From positions 1 through 64,000 of the forward strand of contig CAIUHB010000071.1 of the NCBI GenBank assembly GCA_903898855.1: a DNA stretch of 64,000 nt. The letters run 5' to 3'. The position numbers and the translations under genes were made by a program. This document shows, in pieces, positions 27,264 to 36,867 of this stretch (positions are counted from its first letter, which is position 1; each line of letters starts with the position of its first letter). The stretch is from an uncultured Actinomycetes bacterium. GTDB taxonomy: Bacteria > Actinomycetota > Actinomycetes > Nanopelagicales > Nanopelagicaceae. The notes beneath the pieces were generated by a model. That model saw only the letters and a list, made by a program, of their open reading frames with translations. It was not told where the DNA came from and ran no database searches.

Positions 27264-29642
27264 ATGGAAAACAGTTTCTCACCACCAGAACAAGTTCGCA
27301 AGAACGCAGCACGCGGTCTCGAGCTACGCAAAAAGCATGGACGCGGCATGACCGCCGTCGGTGTTGCGCGCGCTCGCGACCTCTCTAACGGCAAGCACAT
27401 CCCGATGGCCACCATCAAGCGCATGCACTCATACTTTGCTCGACATGAAGTCGACAAAAAGGGTGAGGGTTGGGGCAAGGATTCTGCTGGCTACATCGCA
27501 TGGTTGGGCTGGGGCGGAGACGCTGGACGTTCATGGGTTAACGGGATTATTCGTAAAAATCACGCTAACGAATCTCAGGAGGTTTTTGAGAGCATGGCTT
27601 CCAGCAAAGCCGCAGTTGTCCGTGGCATTTTTATTCGCCCCGGAGTATCCAAGAACAATCGCTTGTACACCAAAGAAAACATTGGCAAGGCAATCTTTCG
27701 CATGCAGGAGCACCTTGCAAGTGGCGAAGGTCTTCCGTTGACTATGGCGACCAGCCACGCAGCGGCTTTTCAAGACGACGCCCTTTCCACCGTTGGCCGT
27801 ATCACCAAGGTGATGCAGCTGCCTGACGGTTCAGGTCAATTCGAAGCCGAGATTGCCAACACCTCACAAGGTCGCGACATCGCCGCTCTTGCTGTTGGTA
27901 AGTTCATCAAAGGTGTTTCCATCCGTGGCGAATGGCTCGGCGAACTTGGCCGCGTTACTCAACCCGACGGCACCGAGGCTTCCACCGCGTCAGACCTCCG
28001 AATTGTTGGCGTTGACTTTACTCACAGCCCCGGAGTTGACGGAGCTGAAATTAAGTATGCCGTTTTAGCTGAATCATTTGCATCGAGTCCCTATAATATT
28101 GTCGAGTCTGTTGAGCCTATTGAAATTGTGGCTCGAGACGAAAGCATTGTTGCTAAGGAGACCGCCGACATTATTCGTGGCGCGGTTGACAAGGCAGTGG
28201 AGAACGCAGTGGCAACCATCATGGAGAAGGACAGCACAAAGCCGTATGGCGATGTTGCTTACGCCGACCCAGGTTACCAGCAAGACAAGCAAAAGCGTTA
28301 TCCAATTAATGGTGCTGGTCACGTACGTGCCGCTTGGTCGTACATTAACCAGCCCAAGAACGCCAAGAAGTACACGGCGGCTCAGCTTGCTCGGATTAAG
28401 TCCCGAATCAAGTCTGCCGCCAAGAAGTTTGGTGTGAATATTGTCAGTGAGCACGAAATGCTTACCGACGAGATTTTCAGCGTTCTTGAAGCTTACGCTT
28501 CGATTGCGCTTGTGAACGACGACGACAGTATCAGCATTACGGGTTACGCAACTGACCCGCACCAGCTGAAGACTGTTGCCAATCGTATTGCTTTTGGAGC
28601 GATTGCTGCCATGCACGCAATTGACCCAGATGACGATGGCGACATCTACCTGTCGAAGCCGGATTGGTCAAAGGTTGACGCTACTGGCGATGCCGGTGGC
28701 ATGAGCCCCGAGGATGAGGATTCTATGGACGACAACAACATGGAATGCGAACACTGCGGGAACACCGACTGTCCGGAGGGCTCTAACTACTGCCATGCAT
28801 GTGGTGAGAGCCTGCCAAGTTTTGACAACCCCAAGTCGAACGTGGAATGTGAGAGCTGCGGAGCCGAGTGTTCGGAAGACGCAATTCACTGCCACATGTG
28901 TGGGGTTGAGTTGCCTAAGGCCGTTACCAGTAACGCGCTTGGGTGTGGCAACTGTGGGGCAACCGCTCCCCAGGACGCCATGTATTGCCCCACCTGCGGG
29001 GACCCCGTACCACAGGCCGAGTCAACCGACGAAGCCTCTAACCTTAATGAGGAGGAAGTCAAAGTGGAGAACAACACCACTGAAGCTGTGACTTCGGCTG
29101 AGGAGACGGCTACCGCTGGTCTTACGCTGAGCACTGCTGACCTTCAGGCCATCGCCAAGATGGTCATCGCGGGCCTCAAGCCTGCGGAAAGCACTGAGCC
29201 TGCTGCTGACGCTGAGGCTGAAATCGACGAGCCCGCCGAGGTGAAGGCTGAAGAGCCCGCCGAGGAAATCGTTGCCGAAGAGCCTGCTGCCGAAGTGGAA
29301 GCTACCGAATCTAACTCACAGGAGATTGATGTGACTGACAATATGTTCACCGCCGAGCAAGTGCAGGCGATTGTTGCGGAGGCTGCCGCTAAGGCTGCTA
29401 CCGCTGCCGTCGAAGCTGCGCGTAACGCTGCTGTTGAGGACTACCGCGCTGGCCGTGGTGTTCGCAAGGGCCTTACGAGCTCGACGATTGCTAACGACGC
29501 TTCGGACCTGTCCGAGGCTGAGTTCACCCCCGAGATGCTCGCTGAGATGACCTCGACCCAATTCCGCAAGGCGCAAAACGAAGTTTGGAGCAACTCACCG
29601 TTCTTCCAAGCCAAGTTCGCACAAGCCGACCGCGGTTTCTAA
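27264..29642 (+). CDS. capsid maturation protease fused to zinc ribbons and scaffold
   Basis: 792 aa, start at 27264 just after the upstream stop. Domains: 1-100, a basic AARGLELRKKHGRG...YIAWLGWGGDAGR module known from actinophage head proteins; about 110-280, a prohead-protease-like fold (RGIFIRPGVSKNNRLYT, ATSHAAAF, GVSIRGEW); about 320-400, a helical segment (NGAGHVRAAWSYINQPKNAKKYT); about 490-580, three CxxC...CxxC zinc ribbons; 590-690, an acidic Ala/Glu linker; and the last 90, an Ala-rich coiled coil like a scaffold. Likely cleaves itself and the capsid delta region during maturation. The protease assignment is moderate; the catalytic residues are not certain. Confidence 0.75.
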   Translation: MENSFSPPEQVRKNAARGLELRKKHGRGMTAVGVARARDLSNGKHIPMATIKRMHSYFARHEVDKKGEGWGKDSAGYIAWLGWGGDAGRSWVNGIIRKNHANESQEVFESMASSKAAVVRGIFIRPGVSKNNRLYTKENIGKAIFRMQEHLASGEGLPLTMATSHAAAFQDDALSTVGRITKVMQLPDGSGQFEAEIANTSQGRDIAALAVGKFIKGVSIRGEWLGELGRVTQPDGTEASTASDLRIVGVDFTHSPGVDGAEIKYAVLAESFASSPYNIVESVEPIEIVARDESIVAKETADIIRGAVDKAVENAVATIMEKDSTKPYGDVAYADPGYQQDKQKRYPINGAGHVRAAWSYINQPKNAKKYTAAQLARIKSRIKSAAKKFGVNIVSEHEMLTDEIFSVLEAYASIALVNDDDSISITGYATDPHQLKTVANRIAFGAIAAMHAIDPDDDGDIYLSKPDWSKVDATGDAGGMSPEDEDSMDDNNMECEHCGNTDCPEGSNYCHACGESLPSFDNPKSNVECESCGAECSEDAIHCHMCGVELPKAVTSNALGCGNCGATAPQDAMYCPTCGDPVPQAESTDEASNLNEEEVKVENNTTEAVTSAEETATAGLTLSTADLQAIAKMVIAGLKPAESTEPAADAEAEIDEPAEVKAEEPAEEIVAEEPAAEVEATESNSQEIDVTDNMFTAEQVQAIVAEAAAKAATAAVEAARNAAVEDYRAGRGVRKGLTSSTIANDASDLSEAEFTPEMLAEMTSTQFRKAQNEVWSNSPFFQAKFAQADRGF

Positions 29643-29678
29643 CCCCTAACCCTCTACCCTTACAGGAGAAATAACAAA

Positions 29679-31229
29679 ATGGCTACTGACCTTCAGGAAG
29701 CCCTCACTGCTGCCGGTGCTGCTGCGCTGGTCCAGAAGCAGATTGACCCGGTGCTGCTCGAGTACCAGCGTCGCTACGCTCCCCTGGTCCGCGCTCTGCC
29801 TTCGGTTAAGTGGGGCTCAACGGTTTACTACTTCAACAAGCGCACGACTCTGCCGTCCGGTGGTTTCGTGACCGACGGTGGCGCTCGCGCTATCTCGACC
29901 TCCAACTACGCCCAGGAGAACTTCCAGATTCGTCTGCTCCAGAGCGTCGGCGCTGTTACCGGTTACGCGCAGGCTGTTACTGCCGACCAAATCGGTGACC
30001 TCCGTGCCCGTGAAATCGAGGGTGCTGCCCGCGGTTTGTACTGGGACATGGAAGCTGCAATCGTTTGGGGTGCTGAAGCTCCGACGGCTGCCGGCCCGTA
30101 CCCGCAGTTTGACGGTCTTGACACCATGGTGTCGTCCTTCACCTCCGCTTCGACCGGTGGCCCTTCGCAGGGTATCGGTGGCGGTGCCATCGACAACTAC
30201 GGTGGTGCTTCGACTTGGGGCGCTCCTGCGTTCAACCCTTGGACCGACGGCGTTGACCAAAACGCTATCGACTTCGCTGGCAACCAGCTGACTCTTGGTG
30301 GTCTCGACATGTTGATTGACATGGTTGAGTCCAACGTCGCTGAGCCCATCGAGAACGCCGAGTGGATGTTCCTCATGTCGCCTTCCGCGAACAGCCGTCT
30401 GTCGCAGCTTCTGGTTAACCAGCAGCGCTTCGTTGACCAGGTTGAGATTGCCGCCGGCCTCATCGTCCCCACCTACCGTGGTGTGCCGATTGTGAAGTCG
30501 TCGTTCCTCTCCCCCCGCACCAACAAGATGACTGCGGTCACCTTGGCTGCGGCTGGTACCGGTGCTCTCGTTAACGGAACCGTGTACAACTACAAGCTGG
30601 CTCCGGTTATCGCTCGCTTCGGTGAAATTCAGGCTTCGGACACGCAGGCTTTCACTGCCGTGACCACGACTGCCCAGTCAATTTCGCTGAGCTTCTCGAC
30701 CCCGACCGGCCCTGAGGGCTCGCAGCCGACGCACTACAAGGTGTACCGCGCTACGGGTTCCACGCCTGCCAACTCGGCTTACATCCTCTTGGGTGTTGTC
30801 GACGCCAACTACCTCGACGCTTCCGGAAACATCTGGCAGACCACGAAGATTGTTGACAACGGCACCGGCCTGGTCATCTCGGACGGTACGCACGCTGCGA
30901 CCAACCAGCCGTCGACCTACCAGTACCAGAACACTGGCCTTCACCCGCTGACCTCCTCGGGCGAGCAGAGCATCTACCTGATGTCTCGCGACCCGAACTA
31001 CATCGTGCGCCCCTTCGTGCGTGAGATGCAGCCGGTCAACGTGTTCCCGACCACCGCTTCGCCTGACAGCCTGCCTTTCGCGTTCGTCGCGGACACCACG
31101 CTCGCTGTTCGTGGACCGAAGTACCTCGGTCGTCTGGCTAACGTGCTCGGCGCTCTGGACAAGAACGCTGGCTGGGGTGGTACTTACACTTCGGCTCAGT
31201 CGGTCAACCCGTCCTACATCGTCGACTAA
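29679..31229 (+). CDS. major capsid protein (HK97-fold) with inserted Ig/FN3-like domain
   Basis: 516 aa, right after the protease/scaffold gene, with AGGAG before the ATG and highly biased codons, as expected for the most abundant protein. The body follows the actinophage capsid pattern (YQRRYAPLVRALPSVKWGSTVYYFNKRT; MSPSANSRLSQLLVNQQRF; ending LGALDKNAGWGGTYTS). Residues about 285-400 (YNYKLAPVIARFGE...HYKVYRATGST) read as a fibronectin/Ig-like domain inserted in the fold, probably displayed on the capsid surface. Confidence 0.88.
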   Translation: MATDLQEALTAAGAAALVQKQIDPVLLEYQRRYAPLVRALPSVKWGSTVYYFNKRTTLPSGGFVTDGGARAISTSNYAQENFQIRLLQSVGAVTGYAQAVTADQIGDLRAREIEGAARGLYWDMEAAIVWGAEAPTAAGPYPQFDGLDTMVSSFTSASTGGPSQGIGGGAIDNYGGASTWGAPAFNPWTDGVDQNAIDFAGNQLTLGGLDMLIDMVESNVAEPIENAEWMFLMSPSANSRLSQLLVNQQRFVDQVEIAAGLIVPTYRGVPIVKSSFLSPRTNKMTAVTLAAAGTGALVNGTVYNYKLAPVIARFGEIQASDTQAFTAVTTTAQSISLSFSTPTGPEGSQPTHYKVYRATGSTPANSAYILLGVVDANYLDASGNIWQTTKIVDNGTGLVISDGTHAATNQPSTYQYQNTGLHPLTSSGEQSIYLMSRDPNYIVRPFVREMQPVNVFPTTASPDSLPFAFVADTTLAVRGPKYLGRLANVLGALDKNAGWGGTYTSAQSVNPSYIVD

Positions 31230-31231
31230 CC

Positions 31232-31320
31232 CTCTCGGGTTGGTTAACCAACACTCTAGGGAAGGGGTGGGGGTTCGGGGGTTTCCCTCGTTCCTCCACC
31301 CCCAGCTCCCACCCCTCTCT
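31232..31320 (+). terminator. GC-rich hairpin region after the capsid gene
   Basis: GTTGGTTAACCAAC is palindromic at about 31238-31251, then GGGGTGGGGG (31264-31273) can pair with CCACCCCC (31296-31303) or CCCACCCC further on. Likely an attenuator that lowers downstream expression relative to capsid. Confidence 0.5.
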
Positions 31321-31340
31321 AGTTCTACAAGGTATAAATT

Positions 31341-31607
31341 ATGGCTATTTTTATTGCAGCTGACCAACCGCGTGTTGCGGGAGGCGTTGAGTGGAAGCTT
31401 GGCGGACCCGAGGGTGCTATCGCTGTAGACGAGAAGGTCGCGTTCACGCTTTTGCGTGAGCTCCCGCAGTTCTTCTCAGTTGTTGCTGAGCCCGTTAAGA
31501 AGGTCGTTAAGGCCGTCGAAGAGGCCGAGCACGTCATTATTGACGAGGTTGAGGCCATCGCTGATAAGGTCGCTCCCAAGCGCCGCAGCGCCGCACCGAA
31601 GGAGTAA
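31341..31607 (+). CDS. 88-aa hypothetical protein
   Basis: MAIFIAADQPRVAGG... has a beta-like N-terminus and a Val/Glu/Ala helix ending in a basic Ala/Pro tail (PKRRSAAPKE). It sits between capsid and connector genes, so a head accessory role is possible. Function unknown. Confidence 0.65.
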   Translation: MAIFIAADQPRVAGGVEWKLGGPEGAIAVDEKVAFTLLRELPQFFSVVAEPVKKVVKAVEEAEHVIIDEVEAIADKVAPKRRSAAPKE

Positions 31608-31612
31608 TACAC

Positions 31613-32302
31613 ATGGCTGTAGCAGACGGGTCCCAGTATTCGGACCCCGTTACGCTGGCCAGTGTTGCTGACTTTAAACGGCGCTACCCCGAATTGGTGG
31701 TCGACTTAGACCCCACCACTATTGCGGATATTCTTGTTGAGGCTACATCTCACCTTGAAGACCGTACCGGTCGTCGTTTGTCTCCATTCACTGGACACAT
31801 TTACGAGGACCGGCTTTTTGGTATTGACCCAGATGAATATGGGACCAATGCCGACATGCCTATCGACATCTATGGTTCGCTAGGCATCTCTCAAGCTATC
31901 GCACTTGGAGCATCGTCGCTCGTGCGTCACTTTTGGCTTGACCAGTTCGCCCCCACTTACCCCGAGCTCTGGACGTATGACATCCAAAGCATGGTCATTT
32001 ACCGCACCTATGGTGACTTTCAAGTAATTGACTTCAAGAACGGCGGTATCCGTGGCCCAGACACCACAGACGGCCACGTATGGCTTCGCCTTGGCACTTT
32101 TTCCCCCGAAGGAACGCGTGTACGCGTTGTTTACAACGGCGGTTACACCAAGGGAATTCCGCCCTCACTTCGTCGTGCATGCCTCTTCCAGGCGGCTAAG
32201 TTTGTCATTCTCGAGTTCGAACCTCAGACGCGTCAGCAGATGAATCTGGACGAAATCCAAAAGCAGATTGACGACCTTATTGCCCCCTGGGTGCGTGGAT
32301 AA
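31613..32302 (+). CDS. head-tail connector (adaptor) protein
   Basis: 229 aa. ASVADFKRRYPELVVDLDPTTIADILVEATSHLEDRTGRRL is the typical opening of gp6/gp15-like adaptors: short helices with LxxFK/ED-RT. The C-terminal IPPSLRRACLFQAAKF also fits. Forms the ring under the portal. Coupled by TAATG to the next gene. Confidence 0.75.
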   Translation: MAVADGSQYSDPVTLASVADFKRRYPELVVDLDPTTIADILVEATSHLEDRTGRRLSPFTGHIYEDRLFGIDPDEYGTNADMPIDIYGSLGISQAIALGASSLVRHFWLDQFAPTYPELWTYDIQSMVIYRTYGDFQVIDFKNGGIRGPDTTDGHVWLRLGTFSPEGTRVRVVYNGGYTKGIPPSLRRACLFQAAKFVILEFEPQTRQQMNLDEIQKQIDDLIAPWVRG

Positions 32303-33375
32303 TGGCCCGCAACTATAAAGGCATTGACGCATCTTTAAATAAGTTCATCGACATGGCGGACGCCGCTATCAACAGCGTCGAAAGCATGCAGCTTCGGGCT
32401 CATGACGTTAAGCCTGCGATGCAACTTATTGTTCAGCAATTCCAGATTATGGAAGCTGAACGTTTCGCACGTCGTGGCCGTTCGCCGTCATATGGCCATT
32501 ACGACACATGGCAGCCGGACTCTGACGCGACCCTGCAACGTCGCTATAAAAGGTTTGGCATTGAAACTACCGACCCGCTTAAAGTAACGGGCATGCTTCA
32601 AAAGGCCGCCACAAACCCTCAAGTTGCCTACAGCCCGCAAGGCGCAATCATTGGCGTTAACGTCCGGGCATCGGCAAGGGAATTTGGTTATCCGCAGGGC
32701 ATGAGCCAACAAGCCTGGGACAGCTACAGTCGCAATCGCGACTATGGCCTTTACCACCAACAGGGTTCTGGCAAGAACCCCAAGCGGTCATTTGTCGGCA
32801 TTGAAACCCCTCAGTTTCGCGTAATCGCAAAAAAAATTGTCGCTGCCTACGTTTGGGGCGAATCGATTGAAGAATTTGGCCTTAAGCAAAAAGCGATTCT
32901 TCGAGACAACAAACGAGCGCCTGAACACATGAAATTCAAGCAATATGTGTCCAAGTCAAAAGACCGAAATGCGCGCCGCAAAACTGGTCATTTGCAAGTT
33001 GAAACCGAAGCTCGCTATGCCCGTGGCTACACGAAAGAAGCCCAGGCTGTAAACCGTGCGGCAAAAGACGCTCACAAGGAAAAGCAGCTGATAGAATCAA
33101 TGAAGGGCATGAAGTTTGAAAGCTTTGAATCTTGGATGAATCATCAACACCCGCGTTCTGGTGAATGGTTGTGGGACCACCACCAATTAACGTGGGACAG
33201 CTTGGGCGGCAGAAGGGGATACGAAACCTTTGTCCACGCAGCCAAAATGCACGCCAACAACCCCCGCGCATTTGCTGAAACCATTAAAAAGGCGGGTATC
33301 ACGCCAGCTGGGGCAAAGTTTTACAACGAATATGGTGTTCGGTACTTCAAGGAAACTGGCGGTAACTTAAAATGA
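32302..33375 (+). CDS. putative tail/neck completion protein (Mu gpG-like) with extension
   Basis: 357 aa. The N-terminal 120 residues (EAERFARRGRSPSYG...W...LQRRYKRFG...LKVTGMLQKA) resemble the virion-morphogenesis/tail completion family. The C-terminal about 200 residues are unusual for it: a basic linker and a His/Trp-rich segment (MNHQHPRSGEWLWDHHQ). Overlaps the next gene by ATGA. Assignment moderate. Confidence 0.6.
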   Translation: MARNYKGIDASLNKFIDMADAAINSVESMQLRAHDVKPAMQLIVQQFQIMEAERFARRGRSPSYGHYDTWQPDSDATLQRRYKRFGIETTDPLKVTGMLQKAATNPQVAYSPQGAIIGVNVRASAREFGYPQGMSQQAWDSYSRNRDYGLYHQQGSGKNPKRSFVGIETPQFRVIAKKIVAAYVWGESIEEFGLKQKAILRDNKRAPEHMKFKQYVSKSKDRNARRKTGHLQVETEARYARGYTKEAQAVNRAAKDAHKEKQLIESMKGMKFESFESWMNHQHPRSGEWLWDHHQLTWDSLGGRRGYETFVHAAKMHANNPRAFAETIKKAGITPAGAKFYNEYGVRYFKETGGNLK

Positions 33376-34049
33376 CACAACCTCGCAAGTGGTGGACAGA
33401 CTGGACACTGTTGTCCAATGACGACAATAATGTGTTTGGCCCAATTTATGGCGCTCACTCTGTCCAAGAAGCTTTTTACAATACTTTGCAAAAATGGATG
33501 TCAACTTATGTCGCCGAAGTTAACAGGCGTCTTGGGTCAACCGTCTTGCTAGAACCCTTTGAATACCGTCATCGTCCGGATTACCGCACCCTCCCACGCA
33601 ATGCTTCCTGTGCGGTCATGGTTGACGTTCTGCGCACCGCAGGAGCCCCTCAGATTTATCAGGACTCTATCAGAACCAACTGGGTAGTTCGCCTGACCAT
33701 TTTTGTTTACGGAACCAAGGACTGGCAAGAAACGCAAGCTTTGACCTCGGCCTACGCAGCCTGCATGCGAACTCTAATTATCCAAAACCGTGGTCTAGAT
33801 GGCTTCGCTGAAACCACTATTTGGGAGGGCGAAAACTACACCGAAGGCGAACATTCGTCAGGCCGCACAACGGGAATCTCGGAATTGGGCTTTACAGTAA
33901 CAGTTGGCAATGCTGTTAATATGTTTGGTGGGTTGCCATCCCCGCAGTATGCTGCGACTGGTGTCAACACAAATCCGACTACTCAACCGCCCGCAGATAT
34001 TCCCATTGCGACTGCGACGGACATTACGGTGGACATAGAGAAAAAATGA
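33372..34049 (+). CDS. putative tail terminator protein
   Basis: 225 aa between the neck and sheath genes. Mixed alpha/beta, with VRLTIFVYGTKDW and an ELGFTVTVGNAVN strand near the C-terminus, as in tail-terminator/completion proteins, plus a Pro/Thr tail. Family evidence is mainly positional. Confidence 0.55.
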   Translation: MTQPRKWWTDWTLLSNDDNNVFGPIYGAHSVQEAFYNTLQKWMSTYVAEVNRRLGSTVLLEPFEYRHRPDYRTLPRNASCAVMVDVLRTAGAPQIYQDSIRTNWVVRLTIFVYGTKDWQETQALTSAYAACMRTLIIQNRGLDGFAETTIWEGENYTEGEHSSGRTTGISELGFTVTVGNAVNMFGGLPSPQYAATGVNTNPTTQPPADIPIATATDITVDIEKK

Positions 34050-34291
34050 GCAACAAGATTAAAGTTCTAGTTCAATCCCCCGCCGTTATTCAAGACAGTT
34101 CTGGGCACCCCCTGCTTCCGGGCCGGGCGTACGATGTTGTGCGTGATGCCCGCATCGATGATTTTATTTCTGAAGGTTTTCTGACCGAGTTTGTCCCCGC
34201 CGAAGAGGTCGAGGAAAAGGTCGAAGTCAAGAAGGCCGCCACCCCCACTAAAACCCAGCGGTCTCAGGAAACTGACTCCGCCAATCAATAG
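34046..34291 (+). CDS. 81-aa hypothetical virion-region protein
   Basis: MSNKIKVLVQSPAVIQ... is a short beta domain, then a Glu/Lys linker and a Thr/Ser/Gln tail. ATGA overlap with the preceding gene. Similar small proteins occur before sheath genes in other phages, but no function is assigned. Confidence 0.6.
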   Translation: MSNKIKVLVQSPAVIQDSSGHPLLPGRAYDVVRDARIDDFISEGFLTEFVPAEEVEEKVEVKKAATPTKTQRSQETDSANQ

Positions 34292-34302
34292 GAGAACCTA
34301 CT

Positions 34303-35850
34303 ATGGCTACTGCTCCTGGCGTTAGCATTAACGTAAATGCTGCTTCGTCCAGCCCGCGCCAAAATCCGCCCACTTCAACCTGGTTCGTTACCGGTGTTGC
34401 GAGTGGCCCTTCTGGCGTTGCTGTTCCGATTAACTCCATGCAGGACTTCCAGACCTACTTCGGTCGCGTCGTCAACGGCTCGCTGACCGGTCGCTACACC
34501 GGCCAGGGAACCTCGAGCGTCATCGACAGCACCCTGCTGTTCGACGCCCTTGACGTTTTCTTCCGCGAAGGCGGCGTTAACGCTTTTGTGTCTGCCGCTG
34601 TCGCTTCTAGCGGCACCAAGGCGACTGGTTCAGCTGGCTTGACCACGCTGACCGCCGCTGGCGCTGGCACCTGGGCTAACTCGAGCTCGAGCAACAGCAA
34701 CGGTTTGATTCTCGCAATCACCTTTGTCGCTTCCTCTCAGTACATTGCCCAGATTTCGTTCAACGGAAACGTGATGGCGACCTCGCCGGTTCTTGGCGGC
34801 GACGCTGACATCAAGAACTGGATTAACTCGCTTCCGGCTTACGTCGGCCTTGCTGCTGCGACCACCGCGGGTAGCGTTACCAACGCTCTTCCGACCACGG
34901 GCACCACGAAGTACTACTTCACTGGTGGGCTCGACGCTGCTGTTGCCGATGCTGACTACGCGACCGCTCTGACGTTCTTCACGGACACCTACGGTCCCGG
35001 TCAAGTTTCTGCTCCTGGTGTGACCACTGCGGCTGTTTACGCCTCGCTGACGAACCACGCGCTTGCCTTCAACCGCGTTGCTTTGCTCGACGGTGCCAAC
35101 ACGGCGACTGCGGCCACTTTGACGAGCGCTGTCATTGCGTTGCAAAGCGCTGCTACCGACGCGTCCTACGCGGCGATGTTCGCCCCGTGGCTTATCGTCC
35201 CTGGCATTTCGAACATCAACCCGGGCAACACCACGAACCTTGTCTTCAACCGCACCGTTGCGCCTTCCGCTCTTGCGGCTGCCAACATTGCGCAGACTGA
35301 CCAGGCAAACGACTGCAACCTTCCGGCTGCTGGCATTGCGCACGGTTCCTCAACGTACGCTGTGAACGTTTCGCAGACCTTCTCGGCTACCGACCGTGCT
35401 TCGCTGAACTCCGGTGGCGTTAACGTTATCCGCAATGTTCCGAACGTCAACACGATTGCTATCTACGGTTTCCGTTCCTGCGCGTACGACCCGGCCTGGC
35501 AGTTCTTCAACAACGTTCGTTTCCGGATGCAAGCTGTCCGCGACTTCGACATCATTGGCGAGTCCTTCATCTTCGCAGAAATCGACGGCAAGGGACAAAT
35601 CTTCTCGAAGCTTCAGGGCGCCCTGGCTGGTCAATGCCAGGCTTACTGGATTCGTAAGAGCATTTACGGTGCCAACGCCTCCGATGCCTTCACCGTCAAC
35701 TGTGGCCCGCAAATCAACACTCCCGCGACCATCGCGGCTGGGCAGATTAACGCTCAGGTGAACTTGCGCATGTCTCCGTTCGGCGAACTTGTGACCGTCA
35801 ACATCACCAAGTACAGCATCACGTCGGCCCTGCCGAACTACAACCAATAA
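34303..35850 (+). CDS. tail sheath protein
   Basis: 515 aa. MATAPGVSINVN... then FVTGVASGPSGVAVPINSMQDFQTYFG is the sheath N-terminal arm and domain I pattern. The C-terminal third (GVNVIRNVPNVNTIAIYGFRS; IRKSIYGANASDAF) and the last beta strand (LVTVNITKYSI) match the conserved sheath fold. It contracts on infection. GGAG precedes the ATG; codon bias is strong. Establishes the contractile tail. Confidence 0.92.
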   Translation: MATAPGVSINVNAASSSPRQNPPTSTWFVTGVASGPSGVAVPINSMQDFQTYFGRVVNGSLTGRYTGQGTSSVIDSTLLFDALDVFFREGGVNAFVSAAVASSGTKATGSAGLTTLTAAGAGTWANSSSSNSNGLILAITFVASSQYIAQISFNGNVMATSPVLGGDADIKNWINSLPAYVGLAAATTAGSVTNALPTTGTTKYYFTGGLDAAVADADYATALTFFTDTYGPGQVSAPGVTTAAVYASLTNHALAFNRVALLDGANTATAATLTSAVIALQSAATDASYAAMFAPWLIVPGISNINPGNTTNLVFNRTVAPSALAAANIAQTDQANDCNLPAAGIAHGSSTYAVNVSQTFSATDRASLNSGGVNVIRNVPNVNTIAIYGFRSCAYDPAWQFFNNVRFRMQAVRDFDIIGESFIFAEIDGKGQIFSKLQGALAGQCQAYWIRKSIYGANASDAFTVNCGPQINTPATIAAGQINAQVNLRMSPFGELVTVNITKYSITSALPNYNQ

Positions 35851-35882
35851 TAACTTTCTTAAAGTTTTCAAGGAGAACTTAA

Positions 35883-36320
35883 ATGGCTACTCAAGTTTCC
35901 GGCCACTTTTACGGGTCAGAACAACAATGGCTTGCCACGTTGAGCATCAACGGCACCGACTACGGCACGTTTGACAAGTTCGCGGGTGGCGATGTTTCCG
36001 CCCCGGTCAACAAGCACCGCCCCGGTGGCATGGGCCCCGAAATCACCTACCTGTCGCTTCCGACCTACTCGGACGTTACGCTGACCAAGGTGTACGAGAC
36101 CCAGAACGACCACGACCGTGTTGCTACCCTGCACGGCCTGGTTGGCAATGGCTTGGCTACCGTGACTTTGCAACCGCTGGACGACTCGGGCAACTCCTGG
36201 GGAACCCCGCGTACCTACCAGGGTCGCTTGGTTGGCGTCAAGGACGGCGGAACGGACTCGATGTCCAATGCGGCTCGTATGTTCGAAGTCGACATTGCGG
36301 TGGAGACCGTTTCCAACTAA
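35883..36320 (+). CDS. tail tube protein
   Basis: 145 aa directly after the sheath, with AAGGAG before the ATG. Compact beta protein (INGTDYGTFDKFAGGDVSA; SDVTLTKVYETQND) as in gp19-like tubes of contractile tails. Confidence 0.85.
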   Translation: MATQVSGHFYGSEQQWLATLSINGTDYGTFDKFAGGDVSAPVNKHRPGGMGPEITYLSLPTYSDVTLTKVYETQNDHDRVATLHGLVGNGLATVTLQPLDDSGNSWGTPRTYQGRLVGVKDGGTDSMSNAARMFEVDIAVETVSN

Positions 36321-36336
36321 ACTCTTTACATAACCA

Positions 36337-36867
36337 TTGGAGGAAAAAATGGAATTCCAGATTGAGGGAAATGAAATGCACGATGCGGCACAGGGGGCCC
36401 CGGCTCCGGTGAGCCCCCTAGCCGCCCTTCGTGCTCGACGGGACAAGATTGTTGGCGAGCTGTTCATCGACATTCGCGTTCCCCGTTGGAACGAACCGGA
36501 AATTTTTGTTCGCTTCAAGCCGGTGTCAACTACTCGCCTTTCCGCAGCGATTGAGAAGCGCCGCAAGAGCAAGGACGAGAACTGGTCGGTTCTGGCTAAC
36601 GCTGATGTACTTATTGATTCTTGTTTCGGCATTTACGCCGTCATGCCGGAAGACCCCGAGACCAAGCTGTCGCTTCGTCCCAACGAGCCGCATGGCAAGT
36701 GGACCAAGTTTGACCCTGACCTTTGTCAGGCTCTTGGACTTGAGGCGAACCGGGCCTCGGACGCCGTTCTTGGTCTGTACCTGACTGAGGGCGACTTGAT
36801 TGAAACGGCTAACCGTCTGCTCAAGTGGAGCAACATCGCTTCCGACGAAGCTGACGAAGCTTTTTAA
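36337..36867 (+). CDS. tail assembly chaperone, short form
   Basis: 176 aa, positioned between tube and tape measure, as gpG-type chaperones are. Helical, acidic end DEADEAF. The gene terminates at TTTTTAAAAG, where a -1 shift extends it into the next frame (see the frameshift entry). Confidence 0.8.
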   Translation: MEEKMEFQIEGNEMHDAAQGAPAPVSPLAALRARRDKIVGELFIDIRVPRWNEPEIFVRFKPVSTTRLSAAIEKRRKSKDENWSVLANADVLIDSCFGIYAVMPEDPETKLSLRPNEPHGKWTKFDPDLCQALGLEANRASDAVLGLYLTEGDLIETANRLLKWSNIASDEADEAF

